From assembly GCF_019263585.2 (NCBI RefSeq), contig NZ_JADQDF010000001.1:1054001-1118000 (forward strand): a DNA stretch of 64,000 nucleotides, given 5' to 3'. The notes under the pieces are model-generated. The model did not search any database. It saw only the letters and a program-made list of their open reading frames with translations, and was not told the origin of the DNA. This stretch comes from Pseudonocardia oceani (GTDB lineage Bacteria > Actinomycetota > Actinomycetes > Mycobacteriales > Pseudonocardiaceae). The first letter of the stretch is position 1; each line of letters starts with the position of its first letter. Shown here in pieces: positions 1-7,948 of this stretch. The position numbers were made by a program, and so were the translations under genes.

Positions 1-629
1 AGGAGGTCGTCGAGAGCATCGACGTGGGGGCGCACCTCGGCGTAGGACGGCAGGATGGAAGTGATCGAGAAGTCGTGCAGCTCCGGGCTCCGGCTCGCGC
101 AGAGGTCCTCGAGGACCGTGACGCGGTACCCGAGATCGGACGCGTGGCGGGCGGTGCCCTCCACGACGTGGTTGGTGGCGACCCCGCCGAGCAGCAGGTG
201 GTCCACCCGCCGCGCGAGCAGCAGGGACAGGAGGCGGGTGCCGACGAAGGGATTGACGCAGCCCTTGTCCACGACCGGCTCGTCCGGCAGAGGCGCGACC
301 TCACCGACTATCGCCGCCTCGGCGGAGTCCGCGAGCATCAGCCGACGCTCACGGAAGGCACCGAACGCGGCCGAACCACTGGTGAGACGGGTGTACCCCG
401 CATCGAAGGCGACCCTCGCGTGCAGTACCGGCAGCCTGGCATCCCGGCACCGCGCAAGGGCGGAGGCGGCGTGGGTGAGAACGCCACGCCGCTCCACCTC
501 CGCGGTGAGTGCAGGTCCTCCGACCCTGCCGTCCGCGCGACACAGACCCTCCTGCAGGTCCATCAGGAGCAGGCACGCACCACCCGCCCGCTCCCCCGCG
601 CCACCGTCGTCGATCCGTCCTGCGCTCAT
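1..629 (-). CDS. Isochorismatase-fold hydrolase, catalytic Cys replaced (3' end off window)
   Basis: Reading from ATG at 629 leftwards off the window edge, the frame stays open for about 209 codons. It carries the isochorismatase/nicotinamidase fold signature: Asp24 in LLMDLQEG, Lys122 in VVDKGC, and the GVATNHVVEGTA strand at 149-160. In cysteine hydrolases of this family the nucleophile sits at the position occupied here by Val155, so an amidase mechanism through a thiolate is unlikely. True isochorismatases (EntB, PhzD) also lack the Cys and cleave an enol ether. The C-terminus is missing only because the window ends. It is divergent from the GntR gene at 686, with 56 nt between starts. 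The substrate is unknown. Confidence 0.85.
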   Translation of the reverse strand, partial: MSAGRIDDGGAGERAGGACLLLMDLQEGLCRADGRVGGPALTAEVERRGVLTHAASALARCRDARLPVLHARVAFDAGYTRLTSGSAAFGAFRERRLMLADSAEAAIVGEVAPLPDEPVVDKGCVNPFVGTRLLSLLLARRVDHLLLGGVATNHVVEGTARHASDLGYRVTVLEDLCASRSPELHDFSITSILPSYAEVRPHVDALDDL

Positions 630-685
630 GCGCCGTCCACTCCTCGGTCTCTGACTACGTGCATTGCGACGTGCCCGGAAGGGCG

Positions 686-1456
686 ATGGTCGATGATGTG
701 GGCGTGACCGCACCCGAGGCCGGACCGCGCTACCCGAGACTCCGGCAACGGACCCTCGCCGATGAGGTCGCCGGCATCCTGCGCCAGATGATCCTGGCCG
801 GAGAGCTCTCCCCGGGCTGGCGGATGACCCAGAACAAGCTCGCGGACCTGCTCCAGGTCAGCATCACGCCGGTCCGCGAAGCGCTGGTCACGCTCACTGC
901 GCAGGGACTGCTGGAGGCGTCCCCCAACCGGTCCTTCACCGTCGCCCGCATCGGCGCCGACGACGTCCGCGACGTCTACTGGCAACTGGCGACCCTGTCG
1001 GGTGAGCTCACCCGCCGCGCGTGCCTGCACCGGGACGACGACCTGGTCGCCGAGCTGCACACGGCGGAGGCCGAACACAGCGCCGCCGTCCGCGCCGAGG
1101 ACCCCGTCGCCACCGACACCGCGAACCTCCGGCTGCACCGCGCCCTGAACCTCGCGGCATCGGCACCGCGTCTGCTGTTCATGCTGCGAACGGCGCTGCG
1201 GTTCATCCCGGACGCCCTCTACGGGCAGGTGCCGGGCTGGGGCGCCCGGGCGGTCGAGGCGCACGCCGTCATCGTGACGGCGGTGTCGGCCGGGTACTCC
1301 GACGCCGCGGCGCGTGCAGCGTCCGAGCACGTGCGGCAGGCGGGCGAAGTACTCGTGGACGTACTCCAGGCCAGGGGGTTCTGGGATCCGGAGGTCGACG
1401 ACGACGCGTCGGTCCACGCACTGGTCGCACGGGCAGCGACCACTCGTCCGCTCTGA
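686..1456 (+). CDS. GntR-family regulator, FadR/FCD subfamily (regulator 1)
   Basis: The 256-residue protein has an N-terminal winged helix at about 22-90 containing the GntR signature SITPVREAL (59-67), and an all-helical FCD ligand domain at about 95-235 with the expected metal-site histidines (His151 in LRLHRALN, then EAHAV and SEHVR further on). FCD regulators bind small carboxylates and usually repress neighbouring catabolic genes. ATG 686 follows GGAAGGG with a tight 2-nt gap; GTG 704 in the same frame is an alternative. It is divergent from the isochorismatase-fold gene and convergent with the cupin gene. It is more diverged from GntR regulators 2 and 3 than those are from each other. 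Confidence 0.9.
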   Translation: MVDDVGVTAPEAGPRYPRLRQRTLADEVAGILRQMILAGELSPGWRMTQNKLADLLQVSITPVREALVTLTAQGLLEASPNRSFTVARIGADDVRDVYWQLATLSGELTRRACLHRDDDLVAELHTAEAEHSAAVRAEDPVATDTANLRLHRALNLAASAPRLLFMLRTALRFIPDALYGQVPGWGARAVEAHAVIVTAVSAGYSDAAARAASEHVRQAGEVLVDVLQARGFWDPEVDDDASVHALVARAATTRPL

Positions 1457-1464
1457 CTCGACGA

Positions 1465-1941
1465 TCAGCGTCGAGCCAGCTCCTCGCGCCAGATCCGGTC
1501 CGCCTCCTCCGCCGCACGGCGGTCCTCGTCGGTCTTCGCGTCGAGGATCGTGCCGTCCGCGCCGAAGTTCACGACGTTGCCGGTCAGGTCGAAGTAGGCG
1601 ATGACGGGCTCGTCACCCAGGACCTCCAGCGTGTGGATCGAGCCGGCCGGCTCGTAGATGAAGGAGCCCGGGCCCGCGGTCCAGTCGTACTCCAGGTAGT
1701 GCCAGGTGCCGCTCACGGTGAGACCGGTGACCGCACCGAGGTGCAGATGGCGGTTCGACACCAGGCCGGGCCACATCCGGAACAGCGAGAACACCCGGTT
1801 CTGCTCGGGGATCTCCCAGATGCGCTTGACCTCGGCCCGGCCGTTCATGATGGGCGACAGATCACCCATCTCGGACAGGTCGAACCAGTCGATGTCGTCG
1901 GCGTTGATGTGCAGGGTCTCGATCTCGGACGCGGCAGTCAT
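1465..1941 (-). CDS. Cupin dioxygenase-like protein (2,4'-dihydroxyacetophenone dioxygenase-type)
   Basis: This single-domain cupin has 158 residues. The first cupin motif is the RHLHLG segment (metal-ligand histidines) and the second is PAGSIHTLE. Overall it resembles the small cupins annotated as 2,4'-dihydroxyacetophenone dioxygenase, which use Fe to cleave the C-C bond of a hydroxyketone to two acids. The similarity is by motif and size, so the exact substrate is not fixed; other ChrR-like cupins share this layout. It is divergent from GntR regulator 2, and the intergenic stretch carries two copies of the CC(T/A)GATATA motif, so control by that regulator is likely. It ends 8 nt from the convergent regulator 1. 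Confidence 0.75.
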   Translation of the reverse strand: MTAASEIETLHINADDIDWFDLSEMGDLSPIMNGRAEVKRIWEIPEQNRVFSLFRMWPGLVSNRHLHLGAVTGLTVSGTWHYLEYDWTAGPGSFIYEPAGSIHTLEVLGDEPVIAYFDLTGNVVNFGADGTILDAKTDEDRRAAEEADRIWREELARR

Positions 1942-1960
1942 AGCTACTCTCCTGTTGTTC

Positions 1961-2043
1961 TGATGCCAGATATACTAGATCGGCTTGTGGGCGCGAACAA
2001 GTCGCCGGCGCTCGCGTAGATGAACGCTGCTCGACCTGATATA
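1961..2043. promoter_or_regulatory. Putative GntR operator region between cupin and regulator 2
   Basis: TGATGCCAGATATA lies at 1961-1974 and CCTGATATA at 2035-2043. The same half-site, TGATGCCTGATATA, recurs at 6368-6381 in front of the paralogous regulator 3. A TATACT hexamer at 1971-1976 could be a -10 box. Being seen at two divergent promoters next to two similar GntR proteins supports an operator role; binding is inferred. Confidence 0.5.
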
Positions 2044-2085
2044 CGGTGCACGCATTCGTCCACTGAACGGGACCGGGAGGTACGG

Positions 2086-2799
2086 GTGCCTGTGCCAGCG
2101 GGACCGACCGGCGCGCGGCGCCTGCGCCTGGGCACAACCGCCCGCGACCGGGTCGCCGACGTGCTCCGCAACGCCATCGTGCGCGGCGAGCTCGCAGCCG
2201 GCACCCGGATCGACCTCGACGAGGCGGCGGCACAGCTCGGAACCTCGAGGACACCGGTGCGCGAGGCGTGCCTCGCGCTGGAGCACGAAGGACTCCTCAC
2301 GGTCGCCCCACGCAGCGGCGTGACGGTCGTCGGCCTGACGCGTCGCGACGTCGAGGACAACTTCGCGATCATGGCCGTGCTGTCCGGAACCGCCACCGCG
2401 TGGGCCGCCGAACGTCGCACGGGCGAGGAGCTGGATCGGGTGCGGGAGCTCGCGGCCGAGGTGCGCCGGCTCGCGGGAGACGGCGGTCCGGATCTGGAGA
2501 GCGCCAACTTCCGGTTCCACCGCGCGGTGCACCGCGCGAGCGGTTCCGTGCGGGTGCTGGCCCTGTTGCGCCAGAGCGGGCGCATCGTGCCGTCCGGGTT
2601 CTTCTCACTGGTGCCGGAGCAGGTGGAGTGCTCGCTGCGGGAGCACGACGAGATCGTCGACGCGCTCGCCGTCGCCGACCCGGACCGGGCCCGTCGTACC
2701 GCGGAGGCGCACCTGCTGAACGCGGGCCGCCTGCTCCTCGCGCGGGTCGGGGCCGCCACGCCGGTGGAGAGCGGCGCGTGCCCGCCCTCGCCGGGCTGA
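2086..2799 (+). CDS. GntR-family regulator, FadR/FCD subfamily (regulator 2)
   Basis: The start is GTG 2086, preceded by GGGAGG with 5 nt spacing, which leaves the CCTGATATA motif upstream of the gene. The 237-residue product has a winged helix with signature TSRTPVREACLAL followed by APRSGV, and an FCD domain with the ANFRFHRAVH metal segment. It is clearly paralogous to regulator 3 at 6435: both share RIDLD, GTSRTPVREACLAL, PRSGV, the FFxLxPE-V-CSL-EH pattern and equal spacing. It probably controls the cupin gene and itself, and possibly the leftward CitE/CaiB/monooxygenase operon whose end it faces (14 nt between the stops). Confidence 0.9.
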   Translation: MPVPAGPTGARRLRLGTTARDRVADVLRNAIVRGELAAGTRIDLDEAAAQLGTSRTPVREACLALEHEGLLTVAPRSGVTVVGLTRRDVEDNFAIMAVLSGTATAWAAERRTGEELDRVRELAAEVRRLAGDGGPDLESANFRFHRAVHRASGSVRVLALLRQSGRIVPSGFFSLVPEQVECSLREHDEIVDALAVADPDRARRTAEAHLLNAGRLLLARVGAATPVESGACPPSPG

Positions 2800-2812
2800 C
2801 CGCAGGAACCCA

Positions 2813-3748
2813 TCACCGTGCAGCTCGCCGCTCGATGGCGGCGACCCGCTCGAGCACCTCCTGGGCGAGCTTGACGTGCGCCGCGTCCACCAGCTGTCCG
2901 TCAACCCCTGTCGCTCCCAGACCGTCCGCCTGCGCCACCGCGTAGGCGTCGAGGTTCCGGCGAGCTCGGGCGACCTCCTCGGTCGTGGGCGCGTACACGC
3001 GGTTGGCGACGTCGACCTGCGACGGGTGGATGGCCCATTTCCCGTCGAACCCGAGTGACGCGCTGCACCGTGCGTCCTCCTCGTAGCCGGCGGCGTCCCG
3101 GTAGTCCGGGTACGGCGCGTCCAGGGCGAGGACACCTCCCACCCGCGCTGCCGTGAGCACCTGCATGCGCGCGAAGTGCCAGAAGTCCCCGGGGTAGGCA
3201 TCACGCGGGCGGAAGTTGGTGTCGACCCTCGCCCGCTGGGAGACCGACAGGTCACCGGCCCCGAAGATCAGCGCGTCGAGGCGGTCGCTCGCCGTGGCGA
3301 TCTCCTCGGCGTGCGCCACGCCGGCGACGTCCTCGATGAGCACCTCCAGGCGTATCCGCTCGGTGAGGCCGAGCGTCTCCTCGAGCTGGGTCAGCAGCAC
3401 GTCCACCCACCACACGTCGCGGGCTGCCGTCACCTTCGGGACGATGATCGTGTCCAGGCTCTCCCGCGCGCCCGTGACGACCTCGATGACATCGCCGTAC
3501 GCCCAGCGGGTGCCGACCCCGTTCATGCGGATCGCCCGTGTGGTCGCGCCCCAGTCGAGTTCGGTCAGCGCCCGCACGGCCTTGCCCCGGGCCACCTCAC
3601 GCTGAGCCGGCGCCACCGCGTCCTCGAGGTCGAGGAACACGAGGTCGGCGCCCGATGCCGCGGCCTTCGCGAACATGCGGTCGTTGGTGGCGGGGGTCGC
3701 CAGTTCGGACCGGCGGAGCGGAGCGTCCATCAGCGCGTCAGACGACAT
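2813..3748 (-). CDS. CitE/HpcH-family CoA-ester lyase
   Basis: The 311-residue TIM barrel belongs to the citrate lyase beta/malyl-CoA lyase family. Visible landmarks are the FLDLEDAV strand (38-45), Arg74 in AIRMNG, the metal ligands Glu139 in LEVLIEDVAG and Asp166 in IFGAGDLS, and the C-terminal GFDGKWAIHPSQ segment. Such enzymes cleave or form beta-hydroxyacyl-CoA such as malyl-CoA or citramalyl-CoA, needing Mg2+. The length matches stand-alone lyases rather than citrate lyase complexes, and no citF/citD partner is present. It is last in the leftward operon, overlapping the CoA-transferase by 11 nt. With two CoA-transferases in the cluster, cleavage of a CoA-activated hydroxy-diacid is the likely role (inference). 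Confidence 0.85.
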   Translation of the reverse strand: MSSDALMDAPLRRSELATPATNDRMFAKAAASGADLVFLDLEDAVAPAQREVARGKAVRALTELDWGATTRAIRMNGVGTRWAYGDVIEVVTGARESLDTIIVPKVTAARDVWWVDVLLTQLEETLGLTERIRLEVLIEDVAGVAHAEEIATASDRLDALIFGAGDLSVSQRARVDTNFRPRDAYPGDFWHFARMQVLTAARVGGVLALDAPYPDYRDAAGYEEDARCSASLGFDGKWAIHPSQVDVANRVYAPTTEEVARARRNLDAYAVAQADGLGATGVDGQLVDAAHVKLAQEVLERVAAIERRAAR

Positions 3749-4958
3749 CGGCTGCTCGCAACGCCGCCAGCTCGGACTCGGACACGTCCGCGAGCTCGGC
3801 GAGGACCTCCGCGGTGTGCGCGCCGAGGGCGGGACCGAGCGTGTCGAGGATGCCGGCGTGGCCGGAGAACCTCGGGACGGGCGTCTGCACGGTCATCTCT
3901 CCGAGGTCGGGGTCCGCCATCCGGCGGAACACTGCACGGGCCCGCATCTGGTCGTCCTCCAGCAGGTCCGAGACGTCGTACACCGGCGCGGCCGCGATCT
4001 CCTCGCGCTCGAAGACGGCCATGGCATCGGCCAGCGTCCGCCCGGCGACCCACTCGGCCACCACCTGGTCCACCTCGGGTGCCCGGGCCAGCCTGCGCTG
4101 GGCATCGGAGAAGTCCGGATCCTCGACGAGGTCGGCGCGGCCGATCGCCCGGAACACCCGCATCGCGACCGTCGGCGCGCTGCCCGACATCGCGAGCCAC
4201 CGGCCGTCCTTGGTGCGGTAGGTGTTGCGGGGGGCCGAGATGTCCCACCGGTTGCCCGCCCTCGCCGGGACGGCGCCGGTCTGGTCGTAGGTCAGCAACG
4301 ACTGCTCCAGGAGCCTGGCCAGCGGGTCGATCAGGTTGACGTCGATCAGCTGCCCACCACCGTCGTGCACGTCGCGGTGGTAGAGCGCCACCATGACCGC
4401 GTAGGCGGCGTTCAGCGACGCGACGCCGTCGGCGAGCATGAACGGCGGCAGGGTCGGTGGGCCGTCCGCCTCCCCGGTGACGTGCGCGAACCCGCTCATG
4501 GCCTCACCGAGGGTGCCGAACCCGGGGCGTTCCGCCTTGGGACCGCTCAGCCCGAAGCCGGTCACGTGCAACATCACCAGCTGCGGGTTGAGCTGCCGCA
4601 GGTGCGTGAAGTCCAGGCCCCACCGCCGCAGCGTCTGCGGCCGGGCGTTCGCGACGACCACGTCGCAGCGCATCGCCATGCGCCGCACCAGGGCCTGACC
4701 CTCGGCCCGCCGCAGGTCGACCGTCACGGACCGCTTGTTGCGGCTGACGCTCTTCCACATCAGGCCGACGCCGTTGCGCTGTGCACCCCACCCCCGGATC
4801 GGGTCACCGCCCTGCGGTTGCTCGATCTTGATCACGTCGGCGCCGAACTCGCCGAGGTAGGTGGCAGCGAGCGGCGCGGCCGCGAGCGAGGCCATGTCGA
4901 GCACCCGCACCCCCCGCAGCATGGTGCTGGGCGGCGGTGCCGCGTCCTGCTCAGGCAT
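3738..4958 (-). CDS. Class III CoA-transferase (CaiB/BaiF family)
   Basis: The 406-residue protein shows the family III N-terminus LRGVRVLDMASLAAAP, the GADVIKIEQP strand, the SVSRNKRSVTVDLR segment and RTKDGRWLAMSG. Family III enzymes move CoA between carboxylic acids through an aspartyl-CoA anhydride; the Asp expected in the middle of the chain is compatible with the LADGVASLNAAYAVM segment. The ATG start at 4958 overlaps the monooxygenase stop by 8 nt, and its own end overlaps the lyase, so the three genes form one operon. Donor and acceptor acids cannot be told from sequence; succinyl-CoA or acetyl-CoA is the usual donor. Confidence 0.88.
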   Translation of the reverse strand: MPEQDAAPPPSTMLRGVRVLDMASLAAAPLAATYLGEFGADVIKIEQPQGGDPIRGWGAQRNGVGLMWKSVSRNKRSVTVDLRRAEGQALVRRMAMRCDVVVANARPQTLRRWGLDFTHLRQLNPQLVMLHVTGFGLSGPKAERPGFGTLGEAMSGFAHVTGEADGPPTLPPFMLADGVASLNAAYAVMVALYHRDVHDGGGQLIDVNLIDPLARLLEQSLLTYDQTGAVPARAGNRWDISAPRNTYRTKDGRWLAMSGSAPTVAMRVFRAIGRADLVEDPDFSDAQRRLARAPEVDQVVAEWVAGRTLADAMAVFEREEIAAAPVYDVSDLLEDDQMRARAVFRRMADPDLGEMTVQTPVPRFSGHAGILDTLGPALGAHTAEVLAELADVSESELAALRAADVV

Positions 4959-6327
4959 CGACCCCCACCTCGCTCCGGGCGAAGACGCTGGTCGGGCGGT
5001 CCAGCCCGAGGTGCTCCCGCAGGGTCGTCCCCGTGTACTCGTCCCGGAAGACCCCACGCCGGCGCAGCTCCGGAACCACCATCCTGACCACGTCCTCGAA
5101 GGCACCGGGGAAGTGGGTGGCCGCCAGCACGAAGCCGTCGCAGGCCTCCGAGCGGAACCACTCCTCCATCTGGTCGGCGACCTGGGCCCCGGTGCCGACG
5201 AACCGCGGTCCCTGCAGCAGCGTCGCCCGGTGGTTGGCGAGGGTGCGCAGGGTCAGCTGCTGCGCCCCCACATGGCGTCGCACACCCTGCACGAGTCCGC
5301 GGATACCCGACACGGAGTCGATCAGCTCGTCGGTGACCACGTCGTCGAGGGCGTGCCCGGAGAAGTCGTGGTTGGTGACCTCGGACAGCAGTGCCAGCGA
5401 CGCCGTCGGGTGGACCAGGCGATCGAGGAAGATCTCCTCCTTCTCCCGCGCGATGGCCTCGGTCTCCCCCACGACCGTGTACGCCATGGGCAGCACACGG
5501 ACGGCCTGCGGGTCACGCCCCTCCTCCGCCACCAGCTGCTTCTGAGCACGGTAGTGCTCCAGGGCGATCTCACGGCTGGGGTCCGCCGTGAAGATCAGGT
5601 CGGCCCACCTCGCGGCGAAGGCCATCCCCCGCCCCGACTGGCCGGCCTGGATGATCGGCGGCCTGCCCTGCGGCGGCCGGGGCACCGTGAGCGGTCCCTG
5701 CACGTCGAAGTACGCGCCTGCGTGGGCGAGCTCGTGCACCTTCTCGGGGTCGGCGAAGATGCCCGACTCCCGGTCCATGACCAGGGCGTCGTCCTCCCAC
5801 GAGTCCCACAGCCGCGTGACGACGTCGATGAACTCTTCCGCCCGGTCGTAGCGCGCGTCGTGACCGAGGTGCTGGTCGACGCCGAAGTTGCGCGCCTCCG
5901 CGTCGTTGACGGAGGTGACCACGTTCCACGCCGCCCGGCCGCCGCTGAGGTGGTCCAGCGTCGCGAAGCTGCGAGCCACGTGGAACGGGGGGTAGTACGT
6001 CGTCGAGTAGGTCGCTCCGAGACCCAGGTGCGACGTGGCCGCGGCCGCCGCTCCGAGCACCGCCATCAGATCGAGCTTGACCGGGCGTGCTCCGTACCGG
6101 ACCGCCTCGTCCGGGGAACCCCCGTAGATCGAGGGCATGGCCAGGCGGTCGTCGAAGAACATCAGGTCGAACGTCCCCTCCTCGAGGACCCTGGCGATGC
6201 GCTGGTAGTAGCGCAGGTCCAGGAAGTCCGGAGCGGCGCTCGGGTACCTCCAGGATCCGGAGTAGACGGACACGTTCGACGCCTGCATGAAGGCGACCAG
6301 CGTCATCTGACCGCGATCCCTCGTCAT
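4951..6327 (-). CDS. Flavin-dependent monooxygenase, NtaA/SnaA/DszA-type (LLM class)
   Basis: The 458-residue protein is a bacterial luciferase-like monooxygenase of the nitrilotriacetate/dibenzothiophene sulfone subgroup: early QASNVSVYSGSWRYP, YYQRIARVLEEGTFDLMFF, LGLGATYSTTYYPPFHVAR, the WNVVTSVNDAEARNFG signature, and PIIQAGQSGRGMAFA. These enzymes use FMNH2 supplied by a separate reductase to hydroxylate substrates at carbon next to N or S, breaking the bond. A reductase of the right type lies at 9397 in the divergent operon. It is first in the leftward operon, 32 nt from the palindromic operator. The RcaE riboflavin lyase is another relative, so the bond attacked remains open. Confidence 0.88.
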   Translation of the reverse strand: MTRDRGQMTLVAFMQASNVSVYSGSWRYPSAAPDFLDLRYYQRIARVLEEGTFDLMFFDDRLAMPSIYGGSPDEAVRYGARPVKLDLMAVLGAAAAATSHLGLGATYSTTYYPPFHVARSFATLDHLSGGRAAWNVVTSVNDAEARNFGVDQHLGHDARYDRAEEFIDVVTRLWDSWEDDALVMDRESGIFADPEKVHELAHAGAYFDVQGPLTVPRPPQGRPPIIQAGQSGRGMAFAARWADLIFTADPSREIALEHYRAQKQLVAEEGRDPQAVRVLPMAYTVVGETEAIAREKEEIFLDRLVHPTASLALLSEVTNHDFSGHALDDVVTDELIDSVSGIRGLVQGVRRHVGAQQLTLRTLANHRATLLQGPRFVGTGAQVADQMEEWFRSEACDGFVLAATHFPGAFEDVVRMVVPELRRRGVFRDEYTGTTLREHLGLDRPTSVFARSEVGVDA

Positions 6328-6353
6328 GGGAGCTCCTCTCCACGCTGCGAGGC

Positions 6354-6383
6354 GTGACGTATCAGGTTGATGCCTGATATATT
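6354..6383 (+). promoter_or_regulatory. Promoter with perfect palindromic operator for regulator 3 / monooxygenase
   Basis: A perfect inverted repeat, TATCAGG-ttgatg-CCTGATA, spans 6360-6379. It sits between a plausible -35 (GTGACG, 6354-6359) and -10 (TATATT, 6378-6383) with an 18-nt spacer, so binding would block transcription of regulator 3; the leftward monooxygenase gene starts 32 nt away. The half-site recurs at 1961 and 2035. Placement suggests autorepression plus control of both operons. Confidence 0.6.
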
Positions 6384-6434
6384 GAACCTCGAACGCGGCC
6401 GGGTCAACCCGTGCCTACGACGACGGAGGTGCGG

Positions 6435-7190
6435 ATGGATCCCCACGGTCAGCGGGCCGGCCCCGCGGAGGGGCTGGAGGGCCCGTGGGTCGTCGGCGCT
6501 CCGGACCTCCGGCCGGCGGAGACGACCCGGGGGCGCATCACCCAGCGCCTGCGCGACGAGATTCTGATGGGCGACCGGAGAGCCGGGGACCGCATCGACC
6601 TCGACCTCGTCGCGGCGGAGTGCGGCACGAGCCGGACCCCGGTCAGGGAGGCGTGCCTCGCCCTGATGGGCGAAGGACTGGTCCGGGTCACCCCCCGCAG
6701 CGGCGTGCACGTGCTCGGCATCGGGCAGCGCGAGATTCTCGACTCGTTCACGCTGATGGCCCGCCTGGCGGGCATCGCGGCGGAGTGGGCGGCAGAGCGC
6801 GCCAGCGCCGAGCAGCTCGGCCGCATCGCCGACCTCGAGTCGGCGACCGCTCGCGCGGCCGCCGACGGCGGCGACCTGGCCGAGCAGAACTGGCGGTTCC
6901 ACGCCGAGATCAACCGCGCCTGCGCGTCCCCCCGTCTCGCGGCTCTGCTCGTCGACGTCGGCCGGATGATCCCCCGCAGCTTCTTCGACCTCTTCCCCGA
7001 GCACGTGCCGTGCTCCCTGGCCGAGCACCAGGACATCGTGCGCGCCCTGTTCCGCCGGGACGGCCCGGCCGCTCGCTCGGCCACCGAACGCCACTTCGAC
7101 GGTGCCGCGGGGCTGCTCCGGTCCCGGCTGACGCCGCACGACGACGCGCCGGGCACCCCGCCCGGCCCGACCCTGGGAGGAACCGCGTGA
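6435..7190 (+). CDS. GntR-family regulator, FadR/FCD subfamily (regulator 3)
   Basis: ATG 6435 follows GGAGG with 5 nt spacing; the in-frame GTG 6411 has no comparable site. The 251-residue protein has a winged helix with GTSRTPVREACLAL and PRSGVHVLG and an FCD ligand domain with the QNWRFHAEINRA metal segment and ending in a typical helical bundle. It heads the rightward operon: its TGA overlaps the citryl-CoA lyase GTG. Being the first gene of the operon, and separated from the divergent monooxygenase operon only by a perfect palindrome, it most likely represses both and is released by a pathway acid or CoA ester (inference). Confidence 0.9.
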   Translation: MDPHGQRAGPAEGLEGPWVVGAPDLRPAETTRGRITQRLRDEILMGDRRAGDRIDLDLVAAECGTSRTPVREACLALMGEGLVRVTPRSGVHVLGIGQREILDSFTLMARLAGIAAEWAAERASAEQLGRIADLESATARAAADGGDLAEQNWRFHAEINRACASPRLAALLVDVGRMIPRSFFDLFPEHVPCSLAEHQDIVRALFRRDGPAARSATERHFDGAAGLLRSRLTPHDDAPGTPPGPTLGGTA

Positions 7191-7948
7191 CCACGCAGCA
7201 CCAACCGGCGACACCGGACACGATCATCGTGGCCGGGCACGACCTCGTCGACGAGCTGATCGGGAAGTGGCGCTTCGCCGACGTCGTCAGCCTGATGCTG
7301 ACCGGTGGCGCAGCGCCGTCACCCGGGGAGTCGACCATGATCGACGCGATCCTCGTGACGTTCGCCGACCACGGCGTGACGCCCAGCTCGATCGCGGCGC
7401 GCCTCACCCTGCTCGGTGCGCCGGAGTCCTTCCAGGCAGCTGTCTCCGCCGGCCTGTGCGGTGCGGGGACGCACTACCTCGGCACGATGGAGGAGACCGC
7501 GCGACTGCTGCAGCGGGAGGTCGCCGCCGGGTCGGACGCGACCCCCTCCGAGCGAGCCCGCGCGATCGTCACCGCCGCTCGTCAGGCTCGGACCCCGATC
7601 CCGGGCCTCGGTCATCCCGAGCACAAGCAGGGCGACCCACGCACCCCGGCACTCCTCGCACTCGCCGAGCGCGGGGGCCTCCGCGGCGCGCACGTGGACA
7701 CCCTGATGCAGATCCCGACGGCGCTGCAGGAGGCCGGCGGGCCGTGGCTGCCGGTCAACGCCGCCGGGATCACCGGTGCCATCGTGTCCGACATGGGCCA
7801 CCCGCCGACCTTCGGTCGGGGCCTGGCGATCATCGCTCGCGCCGCCGGGCTGGTCGGCCAGCTGCTCGACGAGCAACGGGCCCCGTCCGCGCAGGGCCTG
7901 TGGGACGCGCTGCGGAAGAACCCCACCTCCGTCGAGGCGGGATCGTGA
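7187..7948 (+). CDS. Citryl-CoA lyase / short citrate synthase-family protein, catalytic Asp missing
   Basis: The 253-residue protein is a short citrate synthase-fold enzyme of the type annotated citryl-CoA lyase. The small-domain histidines are present: His96 in GAGTHYLG and His143 in IPGLGHPEHKQGDPRTP. The third member of the citrate synthase triad, an Asp in a motif like NVDG, aligns with Ala193 in LPVNAAGITGA. Loss of this base should abolish ordinary acetyl-CoA condensation, so either a different residue serves or the reaction differs. It is joined to its neighbours by GTGA overlaps on both sides. Its place between two CoA-transferases suggests a CoA-ester C-C cleavage role (inference). 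Confidence 0.78.
   Translation: MTTQHQPATPDTIIVAGHDLVDELIGKWRFADVVSLMLTGGAAPSPGESTMIDAILVTFADHGVTPSSIAARLTLLGAPESFQAAVSAGLCGAGTHYLGTMEETARLLQREVAAGSDATPSERARAIVTAARQARTPIPGLGHPEHKQGDPRTPALLALAERGGLRGAHVDTLMQIPTALQEAGGPWLPVNAAGITGAIVSDMGHPPTFGRGLAIIARAAGLVGQLLDEQRAPSAQGLWDALRKNPTSVEAGS

Noticed and set aside
2020..2085. Upstream ATG start for GntR regulator 2
   Set aside because: It would put the CCTGATATA motif inside the gene and lacks a ribosome-binding site; GTG 2086 has GGGAGG at 5 nt.
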